Shown here: positions 17,046 to 24,896 of the stretch, piece by piece
Position numbering within the stretch: position 1 is the first letter of the stretch
Layout: each line of letters starts with the position of its first letter
DNA from: Aliivibrio wodanis
Lineage (GTDB): Bacteria > Pseudomonadota > Gammaproteobacteria > Enterobacterales > Vibrionaceae
Length of the DNA: 64,000 bases
Reading direction: 5' to 3'
Assembly (NCBI GenBank): GCA_000953695.1
Contig: LN554846.1
Span: 1,984,001 to 2,048,000 of the forward strand
Notes under the pieces: model-generated
What the model was told of the DNA's origin: nothing
Database searches by the model: none
The model's input: only the letters and a program-made list of their open reading frames with translations
Made by a program: the position numbers and the translations under genes

Positions 17046-19109
17046 CTAATCAATAATCACAGGGTAATCTTTATCTACAATTTCCTGAACAAATGGCGAT
17101 GGTTTACCATGATAAATAATCCACACCTTTTTCTTTGCTCGTGTTAAAGCTACATAAAACAAACGACGCTCTTCTGCATAGGGAAAATCTTCTTCATGAG
17201 GTAGTAAAGCACCATCAAGAGAGATTGTTCTGGTTTTCATCGGAAATTGTCCTGCTGTCATTTCAACAATAAAGACATAATCAGCTTCCGTTCCTTTACT
17301 TGCATGACATGTATTATATTCCAAGTTCAAGCCTGGATAATACTTTACCCAATCATCAAAATTATCTGGTTTATGGCTATGGTTACGGCCTAAAATTACC
17401 ACTTTTTCACCATCTCTAATATTTTTAGATAATGATAACAGCTCTTTTTCTATCGATTGATGCTCAATGACTTTAACCGCTTTTCGCTTCTGTTTAGTAA
17501 AACTCGTTAGCTCTTTTTTAAGCTGTAATGGGTTTTCTTGAATAAAACGATTCGCGACAGCCCCTATTTGATCATTAAATCGATACGTCGTCGATAATTG
17601 AGTTACTTTTGTCGATTGAAAGCGAGTTTCAAAATCTGTCGTTAATGATACATCGGCTCCAGAGAAACGATAAATCGCCTGCCAATCATCTCCAACAGCA
17701 AATAGCGTTGCTTTATTTTGATGTATATTTTCGTTATGACAAATAGACTCAATCAAATCTAGTCGTTGCGGTGAAATGTCTTGATACTCATCGACCATGA
17801 CAAATGACCACGGTAAATCGTATTTTTTATCATTAATATAACGCTTTGCTTTTGTGATCATTATTTCATAATCAATCGCTTCTTCTTGCTTTAGTGTTCT
17901 TTCATACGCTTTAAAGAATGGCCAGACAATATTTAGTTCGCTTTTCAATCGTATTGCATCTGCGTGATATTCTATTTTTTTGATCACCGCTTTTTTATCC
18001 AACTGCAAAGCATTCAGCTGGCAAATTTGCTTATATAACCACTCTTGAAGCTTTTCATTATGAGATTCTTCTTTTAAATCGACATCTCCACGAAGATAAG
18101 CTATTGGCCATTTTTTTAAATGTTTTTTCCAACGGTTCACCGCTGTCGCATTTTTCCATTCTGAGTCAAGTACATGAGAAAACCATTCTTTGCGATCTTT
18201 CTCATTAGTCACTAAACACGACAACTTAGGTTGTTGGTACTCAACATGACGAATGATATCTAAACCCAATTGATGAAACGTTGCTACTTTAACTTTCTGA
18301 CCGACATCAAAGCCAAATTTTTCAATAATACGACCAGACATTTCCTGAGCAGCTTGACGACCAAACGCCAATAATAAGATCTCGTCAGCTTGAGCCTGAC
18401 CGCTTTCAATTAAATAATTAACGCGTGCAACTAAAACACTGGTTTTGCCAGAGCCAGCACCTGCAAGGACTAATGTATGGTCTTCATTTAACAACAAAGC
18501 ACTCTGCTGTGATTCATTCAGTGGTTGAGACTCACATTGAGAAAAAAAGGTTTTCCATTCTATTTTTTGGTTTTCTAGCCAATCCTCATTCAAGGTTTTT
18601 AATTGTTGCTCTGGCTCTGTAAGCCAATCTAAAACCAACGCCATACAATCCGGTTTTAGCTGCTTGGCAAGAGGAATCGACAACCCTGTTTGCTCAAATA
18701 AATCATATAATTTCTCAACCATTAATAACGCTTCTGTTTGCTTTAAAAAACGCTTTTGATGACAGAAGGTTTCTACTAATTCTACCATTTGTGGCTGTAG
18801 CTCATTTAGCAACGAGATTTTAGATTCTTTCCAATTTGCATAAGCATTTAATACACGATTAATACTCTCATCACACTCTTGCCAAGGTAAACCAGACACT
18901 CGCCATGCTATTTGGTCATTTCGATTATAAAAACAAAGAGAACTCCACACTAGCCCTCTTTGAAAAGTGACTTTGCCACTCCATTTATCAAATGGGACAG
19001 ACACTTGAAACTTATGTGAGGTAAACAACAGCTGCTCTTGCTCTAATTCAAGTTGATAATAGTCACCTTGAACTAACCACTGAGCGAAAGTGGTTGCTTT
19101 TATCTGCAT
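17046..19109 (-). CDS. helD: DNA helicase IV (UvrD/Rep superfamily)
   Basis: A 687-residue superfamily 1A helicase. The N-terminal region of about 190 residues is HelD-specific. Then come the Q motif (LNESQQSALL), Walker A LAGAGSGKTS at about 216-223, Walker B VMVDEYQDISPQR, motif III (AVGDDWQAIYRFSGAD), motif IV-V (LEYNTCHASKGTEADYVF) and motif VI (ERRLFYVALTRAKKKVW). The length is close to E. coli HelD (684). It unwinds duplex DNA 3' to 5' in recombination and repair. It is separately transcribed from the operon downstream and divergent from the YccS-like gene. Confidence 0.92.
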   Translation of the reverse strand: MQIKATTFAQWLVQGDYYQLELEQEQLLFTSHKFQVSVPFDKWSGKVTFQRGLVWSSLCFYNRNDQIAWRVSGLPWQECDESINRVLNAYANWKESKISLLNELQPQMVELVETFCHQKRFLKQTEALLMVEKLYDLFEQTGLSIPLAKQLKPDCMALVLDWLTEPEQQLKTLNEDWLENQKIEWKTFFSQCESQPLNESQQSALLLNEDHTLVLAGAGSGKTSVLVARVNYLIESGQAQADEILLLAFGRQAAQEMSGRIIEKFGFDVGQKVKVATFHQLGLDIIRHVEYQQPKLSCLVTNEKDRKEWFSHVLDSEWKNATAVNRWKKHLKKWPIAYLRGDVDLKEESHNEKLQEWLYKQICQLNALQLDKKAVIKKIEYHADAIRLKSELNIVWPFFKAYERTLKQEEAIDYEIMITKAKRYINDKKYDLPWSFVMVDEYQDISPQRLDLIESICHNENIHQNKATLFAVGDDWQAIYRFSGADVSLTTDFETRFQSTKVTQLSTTYRFNDQIGAVANRFIQENPLQLKKELTSFTKQKRKAVKVIEHQSIEKELLSLSKNIRDGEKVVILGRNHSHKPDNFDDWVKYYPGLNLEYNTCHASKGTEADYVFIVEMTAGQFPMKTRTISLDGALLPHEEDFPYAEERRLFYVALTRAKKKVWIIYHGKPSPFVQEIVDKDYPVIID

Positions 19110-19308
19110 GATTCAATACTACCTAAAGATAATTGTACTTATGAATGTATTTCAAACACTCATTTATGACTCGAAGATAGGTTAGGATATCAGGTTATTT
19201 TTTTGTTGTCTCAGATCAGTATTAAGACAATGATTAGCACTGTGATAGTTCCATCTTTATAGGACTTTGTTATGATGACTTTTTCCCATGAATTAGATAA
19301 TACGTATT

Positions 19309-21477
19309 GTGACCTATCGCCAAATTTTCCGTCAATATTGGGCTAATAAAACCATTAATTTTAGTGTTCGTGTTTTACTTGCACTTGTGGGTGCTGTGAT
19401 CCCTTGTTGGTACCTTGAACAAAACATGGCAATCACCCCACTTATTCTTGGTATTATTGCTGCGGCCTTAGCAGAAACTGATGACAAATTATCAGGCCGT
19501 CTTAAGGCTCTATTCTTAACTTTTATTTGTTTTGCTATTGCTGCTTTCTCTATTGAATTACTTTTTCATACTCCAATTTTATTTGCTATTGGGCTTTTCT
19601 GCTCAACCTTTTCATTTATTATGCTAGGAGCATTAGGTCCTCGCTATGCGAGTATTGCCTTTGGTTCTTTATTAATTGCTATTTATACTATGCTAGGTGC
19701 GGCAGACAGCCCTAATCTTTGGTATCAACCTATGCTCTTATTAGGTGGCGCAGCTTGGTATTACTCAATTTCTCTTACATGGCAAATTTTTTGGCCTTTG
19801 CAGCCCGTACAACAAAATTTGGCTACCGTTTTTGAAACCATGGCAACCTATTTAAATAGTAAAAGTGAATTATTTCACCCTGTTACTAACTTAACTCCAC
19901 AGCCTTATCGTCTTCAAGAAGCCAAAAACAATGCTCAGATGGTAACTGCATTAAACAACAGTAAAGCATCTTTACTTACTCGCGCCAAAGGTGGACATGT
20001 AGTTGGTGCCACTGACCGATTTTTAAAAATCTACTTTATTGCTCAAGATATTCATGAGCGTGTTAGCTCTAGCCATTATCGCTATCAAGACCTCGCGAAT
20101 ACCTTTAGTCGTAGTGATATTCTTTTCCGTTTTAAACATTTATTACACAGTCAATCTGAAGCGTGTAAAGAAGTCGCTCGTTGCTTATCTCTTGGGCTAC
20201 CTTATCAACATGCACAAACGTCAACCTTTGCTTTGGATGAGCTACAGCAGTCATTAATTGCCCTAAAAGAGCAACAACGACCTGAATGGCGCTTATCGGT
20301 GATCCAACTCGAGTATTTATTTAATAATCTCGCAACGGTTGAACGTCAGTTTGCCAATATTAGTAACCCAGAAAGAAGTTTAGACAGTGAAGAGGATACC
20401 GTATTAGCCGATCAAGGTGCACATACACCAAAAGCCATGTGGCAACGTTTAAGAGCAAACATGACCACAGATTCAATGCTATTTCGTCATGCGATTCGAA
20501 TGGCGCTAGCGCTCACCGCAGGCTACGGAATCATTCAAGCATTTGATTTGGATCGCGGTTATTGGATTTTATTAACCACCCTTTTTGTGTGTCAACCAAA
20601 CTACAGTGCAACCAAAGAGAAACTGGTTGCTCGTGTTGCAGGAACAATCATTGGGTTGTTAGCAGGAACGGCATTACTAGTCTTGTTCCCCGCTCTTGAT
20701 AGCCAATTAGTCTTAATGGTGATTGCTGGTGTGCTCTTTTTTGCTTTTCGATTGGCTAATTATGGTTTTGCAACGGCATTTATCACTATTTTGGTACTCT
20801 TCTGCTTTAATCAACTGGGTGAAGGTTACGCGGTTATTCTTCCTCGCTTAGGAGATACTATTGTTGGTTGTATGCTAGCTGTTGTTGCTGTCACTTATAT
20901 TTTACCCGACTGGCAATCAAAACGTTTGCACAAAGTAATGGCCGATACGGTTCATGCTCATCAAGACTATTTATCAAATATTATTGCTCAGTATCGAGCA
21001 GGGAAAAAAGATTCTTTGCAATATCGACTCTCTCGTCGTCAAGCTCACAATAATGAAGCGGCACTCAGCTCAGCCATTAGTAATATGCTAATTGAACCTG
21101 GAAAATATCAAACCGCAGTAGATGAATCATTTCGCTTTCTCTGCTTATGCCATGCTATGTTGAGCTATATATCGGCGCTTGGAGCTCATCGAGTTCGATT
21201 AAAAGATGAAGAAACTCATCAGTTAGTTGCAGAATCACATCGCATTATTCATTCGCATTTGAATCAAATCCAATGCCAATTGAGCAATACCGATTGCAGT
21301 GAAAAGTTAAATATTATCGCAGAAGAAAGTATTGAAAAACGCCTATCGGAATGGCGAGATGAAGACGAAAACTCAGTCCGTATGGTGTTACAACAATTGC
21401 ATTTAATGCATCAAATTTTACCTGAGATGCATACTCTCTCTACAACTCTCGCTACTCAAGTTAAAGATAAAAAATAG
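19309..21477 (+). CDS. yccS: YccS/YhfK-family inner-membrane protein (FUSC)
   Basis: A 722-residue membrane protein in the FUSC/aromatic-acid-exporter-like superfamily. Two hydrophobic blocks, each with about five to six helices, lie at about 20-170 and 395-540. They are separated by a cytoplasmic helical domain and followed by a second cytoplasmic helical tail. The second block begins with the family motif LFRHAIRMALALTAGYGI and GYWILLTTLFVCQPNYSAT. E. coli YccS is the nearest named relative; its substrate is unknown. The start is GTG at 19309 with no clear ribosome site, so the exact N-terminus is uncertain. Confidence 0.85.
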   Translation: MTYRQIFRQYWANKTINFSVRVLLALVGAVIPCWYLEQNMAITPLILGIIAAALAETDDKLSGRLKALFLTFICFAIAAFSIELLFHTPILFAIGLFCSTFSFIMLGALGPRYASIAFGSLLIAIYTMLGAADSPNLWYQPMLLLGGAAWYYSISLTWQIFWPLQPVQQNLATVFETMATYLNSKSELFHPVTNLTPQPYRLQEAKNNAQMVTALNNSKASLLTRAKGGHVVGATDRFLKIYFIAQDIHERVSSSHYRYQDLANTFSRSDILFRFKHLLHSQSEACKEVARCLSLGLPYQHAQTSTFALDELQQSLIALKEQQRPEWRLSVIQLEYLFNNLATVERQFANISNPERSLDSEEDTVLADQGAHTPKAMWQRLRANMTTDSMLFRHAIRMALALTAGYGIIQAFDLDRGYWILLTTLFVCQPNYSATKEKLVARVAGTIIGLLAGTALLVLFPALDSQLVLMVIAGVLFFAFRLANYGFATAFITILVLFCFNQLGEGYAVILPRLGDTIVGCMLAVVAVTYILPDWQSKRLHKVMADTVHAHQDYLSNIIAQYRAGKKDSLQYRLSRRQAHNNEAALSSAISNMLIEPGKYQTAVDESFRFLCLCHAMLSYISALGAHRVRLKDEETHQLVAESHRIIHSHLNQIQCQLSNTDCSEKLNIIAEESIEKRLSEWRDEDENSVRMVLQQLHLMHQILPEMHTLSTTLATQVKDKK

Positions 21478-21617
21478 AATACTAAAGTTTGAACTCGATC
21501 TTGTAGCTAACTCGATAAATTGATGTTTATCAAACTTTTTATAGGCAGGGCGTCTACACTGGTATTAAAGATAACTTATTAATATAAGAACATCCTAACT
21601 CAGTTGGAGGCGTCACT

Positions 21618-22115
21618 ATGAAAAGTGTATTTATTGCTGCTTTTGTTGGAATTTCTAGCCCAGATCTAATTAAACGACTGGCTTCTGTGACTCATGAAAA
21701 AGGTGGGAAATGGCTAGTCAGTAAAGTTCACTACCTTGATGCGCATATTTCTGCGGTGATAAAAATTGAAATGCCAGCTGAGCATAAAAAAACAGTGCAA
21801 GATTATTTTTCTTCTCAAGAGGATTTGCTGGTTACCTTTACTGATTCATTAGAAACCATTGTTGAAAGCCAACATACACAGTTAAAGGTTGATGCTGAAG
21901 ACAGAGCGGGTATCGTTAATGATATCAGTAATATTCTGCAGAAGGAGTCTGTTGAGTTAGTTGATATGAACAGCCACCGAATTGGTATTCCTGCAAATGG
22001 AAGTAGTGTTTTCACTGCAACATTAAGCTTAAAATTACCTTTATCAGCTAATGTAAATGATCTAGCTTCTGAAATAGAAGCACTAAGCGACGATATGGTT
22101 GTGACGGTAATTTAG
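21618..22115 (+). CDS. GcvR-like tandem ACT-domain regulator
   Basis: A 165-residue protein with two ACT domains (about 3-75 and 85-165). The second contains VDAEDRAGIVNDISNILQKESVELVDM, where ACT proteins bind amino acids. It resembles the glycine cleavage repressor GcvR, which acts by protein contact with GcvA rather than by binding DNA itself. GGAGG lies 7 bases before the ATG. It stands alone with a terminator after it. No gcv genes are nearby, so the glycine link is by family only. Confidence 0.75.
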   Translation: MKSVFIAAFVGISSPDLIKRLASVTHEKGGKWLVSKVHYLDAHISAVIKIEMPAEHKKTVQDYFSSQEDLLVTFTDSLETIVESQHTQLKVDAEDRAGIVNDISNILQKESVELVDMNSHRIGIPANGSSVFTATLSLKLPLSANVNDLASEIEALSDDMVVTVI

Positions 22116-22141
22116 CTCTCAACTCTATATAAATAATCAAT

Positions 22142-22170
22142 AAATGGCAGTGTTAAATACGCTGCCATTT
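22142..22170 (+). terminator. Terminator after the GcvR-like gene
   Basis: AAATGGCAG (22142-22150), 11-base loop, CTGCCATTT (22162-22170), then TT. Confidence 0.75.
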
Positions 22171-22199
22171 TTATCCCCAAAGAAATACCAATCTATATA

Positions 22200-22373
22200 A
22201 TACCAATCACAGTAAGCAAGTAATCGAAATAGCAAAGGAAAAGTGCTTGAAAACAAGGCGATACTTTTCGACAAATAGTTTCGATAAGCAGTTATTCTAC
22301 AATCAAAAATCTCAACGCAGTTATCGAGTATTTTAACCAGTTAGGATAATCAGTTATTTACTACTATTGGTAT
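22200..22373 (-). repeat. 174-bp ATACCAAT/ATTGGTAT element
   Basis: The tips ATACCAAT and ATTGGTAT are perfect inverted repeats. Read on the minus strand, the interior shares blocks with the 162-bp repeats around the protease gene: ACTGGTTAAA, then TAGAATAACTGCTTATC, then GCCTTG and TTTTCCT. It is thus a diverged member of the same family. It fills the space between the convergent GcvR-like and nspC genes. A further ATACCAAT precedes it at 22185. Confidence 0.8.
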
Positions 22374-22378
22374 AAGTA

Positions 22379-23524
22379 TTAACTTACCGTCCATTGTGAT
22401 AATGAACGTTTAAAATCATCATAGCCAAATTCATTTAGCTTCTCGATGTCACCAGTTACACGTTCACAATAAATTGATGGCATCTTTAAACCGTTAAACC
22501 AATTTAATTTAACCATGGTATAACCCGCACTGTCTAACAAATGCAGCTTTTGACCTATCTTTAATGGCTGATCAAATTGTGTCTCACAAAACTGATCACC
22601 AGCTAAGCATGAGCACGAACCAATCACGTACTGGTATTCGCCATTTTCTGAAGCCTCTAATATTGATGCTGGTTCGTTATAAATCAAGGTGTCTAACCGA
22701 TGTGCTTCTGTCGCTGAATCTACAATCGCTGTTTTTTTACCATTTTCGATAATATCAACAACAGTCACTACAAGATCAGCCGTTTTAGTTATTATCGCTT
22801 CACCCGGTTCAAGATAAAGCTGAACTTGGTGTTTATCAGAGAACGCTTTTAAGACAGAAGCTAGTTTTTCAATATTATAATTTGGCCATGTAAAGAACAC
22901 ACCACCACCTAAGCTAACCCACTCTAGTTTATCTAAGTAAGTACCAAATTTATCTGAAATAGCGTCTAGTAGCGCTGAAAATGCATCAACGTCTTTGTTT
23001 TCACAGTTCATGTGAAACATAACGCCATTCAGGCTCTCGAATATTTGAGGATCGAGATGGTCTGCTTGCACACCTAAACGGGAAAACTCGCGCGCAGGGT
23101 TAGCTAAATCTTGACCTGCATAGCTCACTCCTGGATTTAAGCGAAGTCCAATAGAAGCTTTTCCTTCAACTAAGTGACGATAAGCGGCAAGCTGAGATTG
23201 TGAATTAAAGATCATCTTATCGCAGATATCGACTACGGCTTTTACGTCATCTTCATTGTAACCCACGCTATATGCATGAGTTTCACCACCGAAGGTTTCG
23301 TGACCCAATTTAACTTCATAAGGACCACTACTCGTTGTACCATCAAGATAAGGCTTGATGATATCGAATATTCCCCACGTCGAAAAACATTTTAACGCCA
23401 ATACTAATTTAACGCCTGATAGTTCTTTTAATCTCTTTGCAACTTCAAGATTAGCAATAAGTTTTGCTTCATCAATCATGAAGTAAGGAGTCTTTAACTC
23501 ATTTTTATTTAATTGAGTTTTCAT
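22379..23524 (-). CDS. nspC: Carboxynorspermidine decarboxylase
   Basis: A 381-residue PLP enzyme of the alanine racemase-fold decarboxylase group. It removes CO2 from carboxynorspermidine to give norspermidine, the last step of the pathway. PLP-lysine is Lys45 in [12 protein letters not shown]. Other conserved parts are [34 protein letters not shown] and the active-site cysteine region [13 protein letters not shown]. It is the third gene of the norspermidine operon and follows the dehydrogenase after a 114-base spacer containing a 15-bp hairpin. AGAGAAGAT is the ribosome site. Confidence 0.96.
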   Translation of the reverse strand: MKTQLNKNELKTPYFMIDEAKLIANLEVAKRLKELSGVKLVLALKCFSTWGIFDIIKPYLDGTTSSGPYEVKLGHETFGGETHAYSVGYNEDDVKAVVDICDKMIFNSQSQLAAYRHLVEGKASIGLRLNPGVSYAGQDLANPAREFSRLGVQADHLDPQIFESLNGVMFHMNCENKDVDAFSALLDAISDKFGTYLDKLEWVSLGGGVFFTWPNYNIEKLASVLKAFSDKHQVQLYLEPGEAIITKTADLVVTVVDIIENGKKTAIVDSATEAHRLDTLIYNEPASILEASENGEYQYVIGSCSCLAGDQFCETQFDQPLKIGQKLHLLDSAGYTMVKLNWFNGLKMPSIYCERVTGDIEKLNEFGYDDFKRSLSQWTVS

Positions 23525-23550
23525 GATTATCTTCTCTAAAAATCGAACAA

Positions 23551-23587
23551 AGCCGATGTGATAATCTACTTTATTATCACATCGGCT
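23551..23587 (-). other. Perfect 15-bp hairpin between dehydrogenase and nspC
   Basis: AGCCGATGTGATAAT (23551-23565), a 7-base loop and ATTATCACATCGGCT (23573-23587). On the operon strand it is followed by TTTGTTCGATTTTT, a poor U-tract. It may be a partial terminator, an RNA-stabilising processing site or an RNase site that sets the nspC level against the upstream genes. Confidence 0.75.
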
Positions 23588-23638
23588 AAGATTGTTTTAT
23601 TTATCTTACTTAACGCTATCGATTATAATAATCGTAGT

Positions 23639-24883
23639 TTATTTTAAGATATTAATTTTTGGTTGTCCTGGAGTCAACTCTTGTACGTGCCAATCTAGGC
23701 CAATTTCAGGCATTGTTTCTAGGAACGGATCTGGGTTTAGCTGCTCCATGTTGAATACGCCTTTATCCGCCCACTCACCACGGAAGAATTGCAGTGCAGC
23801 AGTAATTGCAGGTACACCTGTCGTGTAAGAAATCGCTTGGTGTTCTACGTCTTTGTATGCCACTTCGTGATCGGCATTATTGTAGATAAATACACTACGC
23901 TCTTTACCATCTTTCTTACCTTGTACCCAAGTACCAATACACGTTAAACCCGTGTAACCCGGAGCAAGTGATGTTGGATCTGGCAGTAACGCTTTTAATA
24001 CGTGCAAAGGTTGAACAACCGTTCCATCATGCAATGTTAGTGGATCAGGGCTTAATAAACCAATATCACGCATACAGTTAAAGTAGTTTAAATAAGCATC
24101 ACCAAAACCCATCCAGAATTCAATGCGTTTTGCTGGAATAAATTCTTTCATTGAACGAACTTCATCATGAGCCATTGAATAAACTTTATGGCTCCCACAA
24201 TGTGGGAAATCAAACTCTAGCATACGTGTGTGACACGGCACTTGCTTCCACTCTTCATTTTCCCAGTAGAAAGAATCACCTTGGATTTCTAGCATGTTAG
24301 TTTCTGGGTCAAAGTTGGTTGCAAACTTTTTACCATGATCGCCATTGTTGATGTCCATTACATCTATGGTTTCAATTTCATCAAACAGGTGCTTAACAGC
24401 ATAAGCTGCAAACACACTCACCACGCCAGGATCAAAGCCTGCACCTAAAATACCTGTAATGCCCGCTTCTTTAAATTTCTCACGGTAGCCCCATTGCCAA
24501 TCATACGCTTCAGGAACTTGTTGTCCTTCAGAGCATAGGTCCACAGCGACAGACGTATCTAAGTAAGATACTTGTGCTTGATAACAAGCTTCCATGATTG
24601 CAATATTTACCCATGGAGGACCTGCATTAATAACAAGATCAGGCTTAACTTCTTTGATAAGGGCAACAAGTGCATCAACATCATCAGCATTTACTGCTTT
24701 TGCTTCTAATTTCTTCGTCGTATCTTTCAGGTTATTTTTACCTTTAATCGATTCGATGATCTTTTCACATTTTGCAATGGTACGAGAAGCAATCGTAATA
24801 TCGCCTAGTGTGTCATTATTTTGTGCTGCTTTATGTGCAACCACCCATCCAACGCCACCAGCGCCAATTTGTAGAATAGACAT
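23639..24883 (-). CDS. Carboxynorspermidine dehydrogenase (saccharopine dehydrogenase family)
   Basis: A 414-residue NAD(P)-dependent enzyme. An N-terminal Rossmann motif ILQIGAGGVGWVVAHKAA and a saccharopine dehydrogenase-type body (INAGPPWVNIAIMEACYQA, ILGAGFDPGVVSVFAAY) are present. In Vibrio this enzyme condenses diaminopropane with aspartate semialdehyde to form carboxynorspermidine. The context supports that role over lysine metabolism: the decarboxylase nspC lies downstream, and the gene supplying diaminopropane lies 13 bases upstream. AAGGG after the upstream stop is its ribosome site. Confidence 0.93.
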   Translation of the reverse strand: MSILQIGAGGVGWVVAHKAAQNNDTLGDITIASRTIAKCEKIIESIKGKNNLKDTTKKLEAKAVNADDVDALVALIKEVKPDLVINAGPPWVNIAIMEACYQAQVSYLDTSVAVDLCSEGQQVPEAYDWQWGYREKFKEAGITGILGAGFDPGVVSVFAAYAVKHLFDEIETIDVMDINNGDHGKKFATNFDPETNMLEIQGDSFYWENEEWKQVPCHTRMLEFDFPHCGSHKVYSMAHDEVRSMKEFIPAKRIEFWMGFGDAYLNYFNCMRDIGLLSPDPLTLHDGTVVQPLHVLKALLPDPTSLAPGYTGLTCIGTWVQGKKDGKERSVFIYNNADHEVAYKDVEHQAISYTTGVPAITAALQFFRGEWADKGVFNMEQLNPDPFLETMPEIGLDWHVQELTPGQPKINILK

Positions 24884-24896
24884 TATCGTTTTACCC

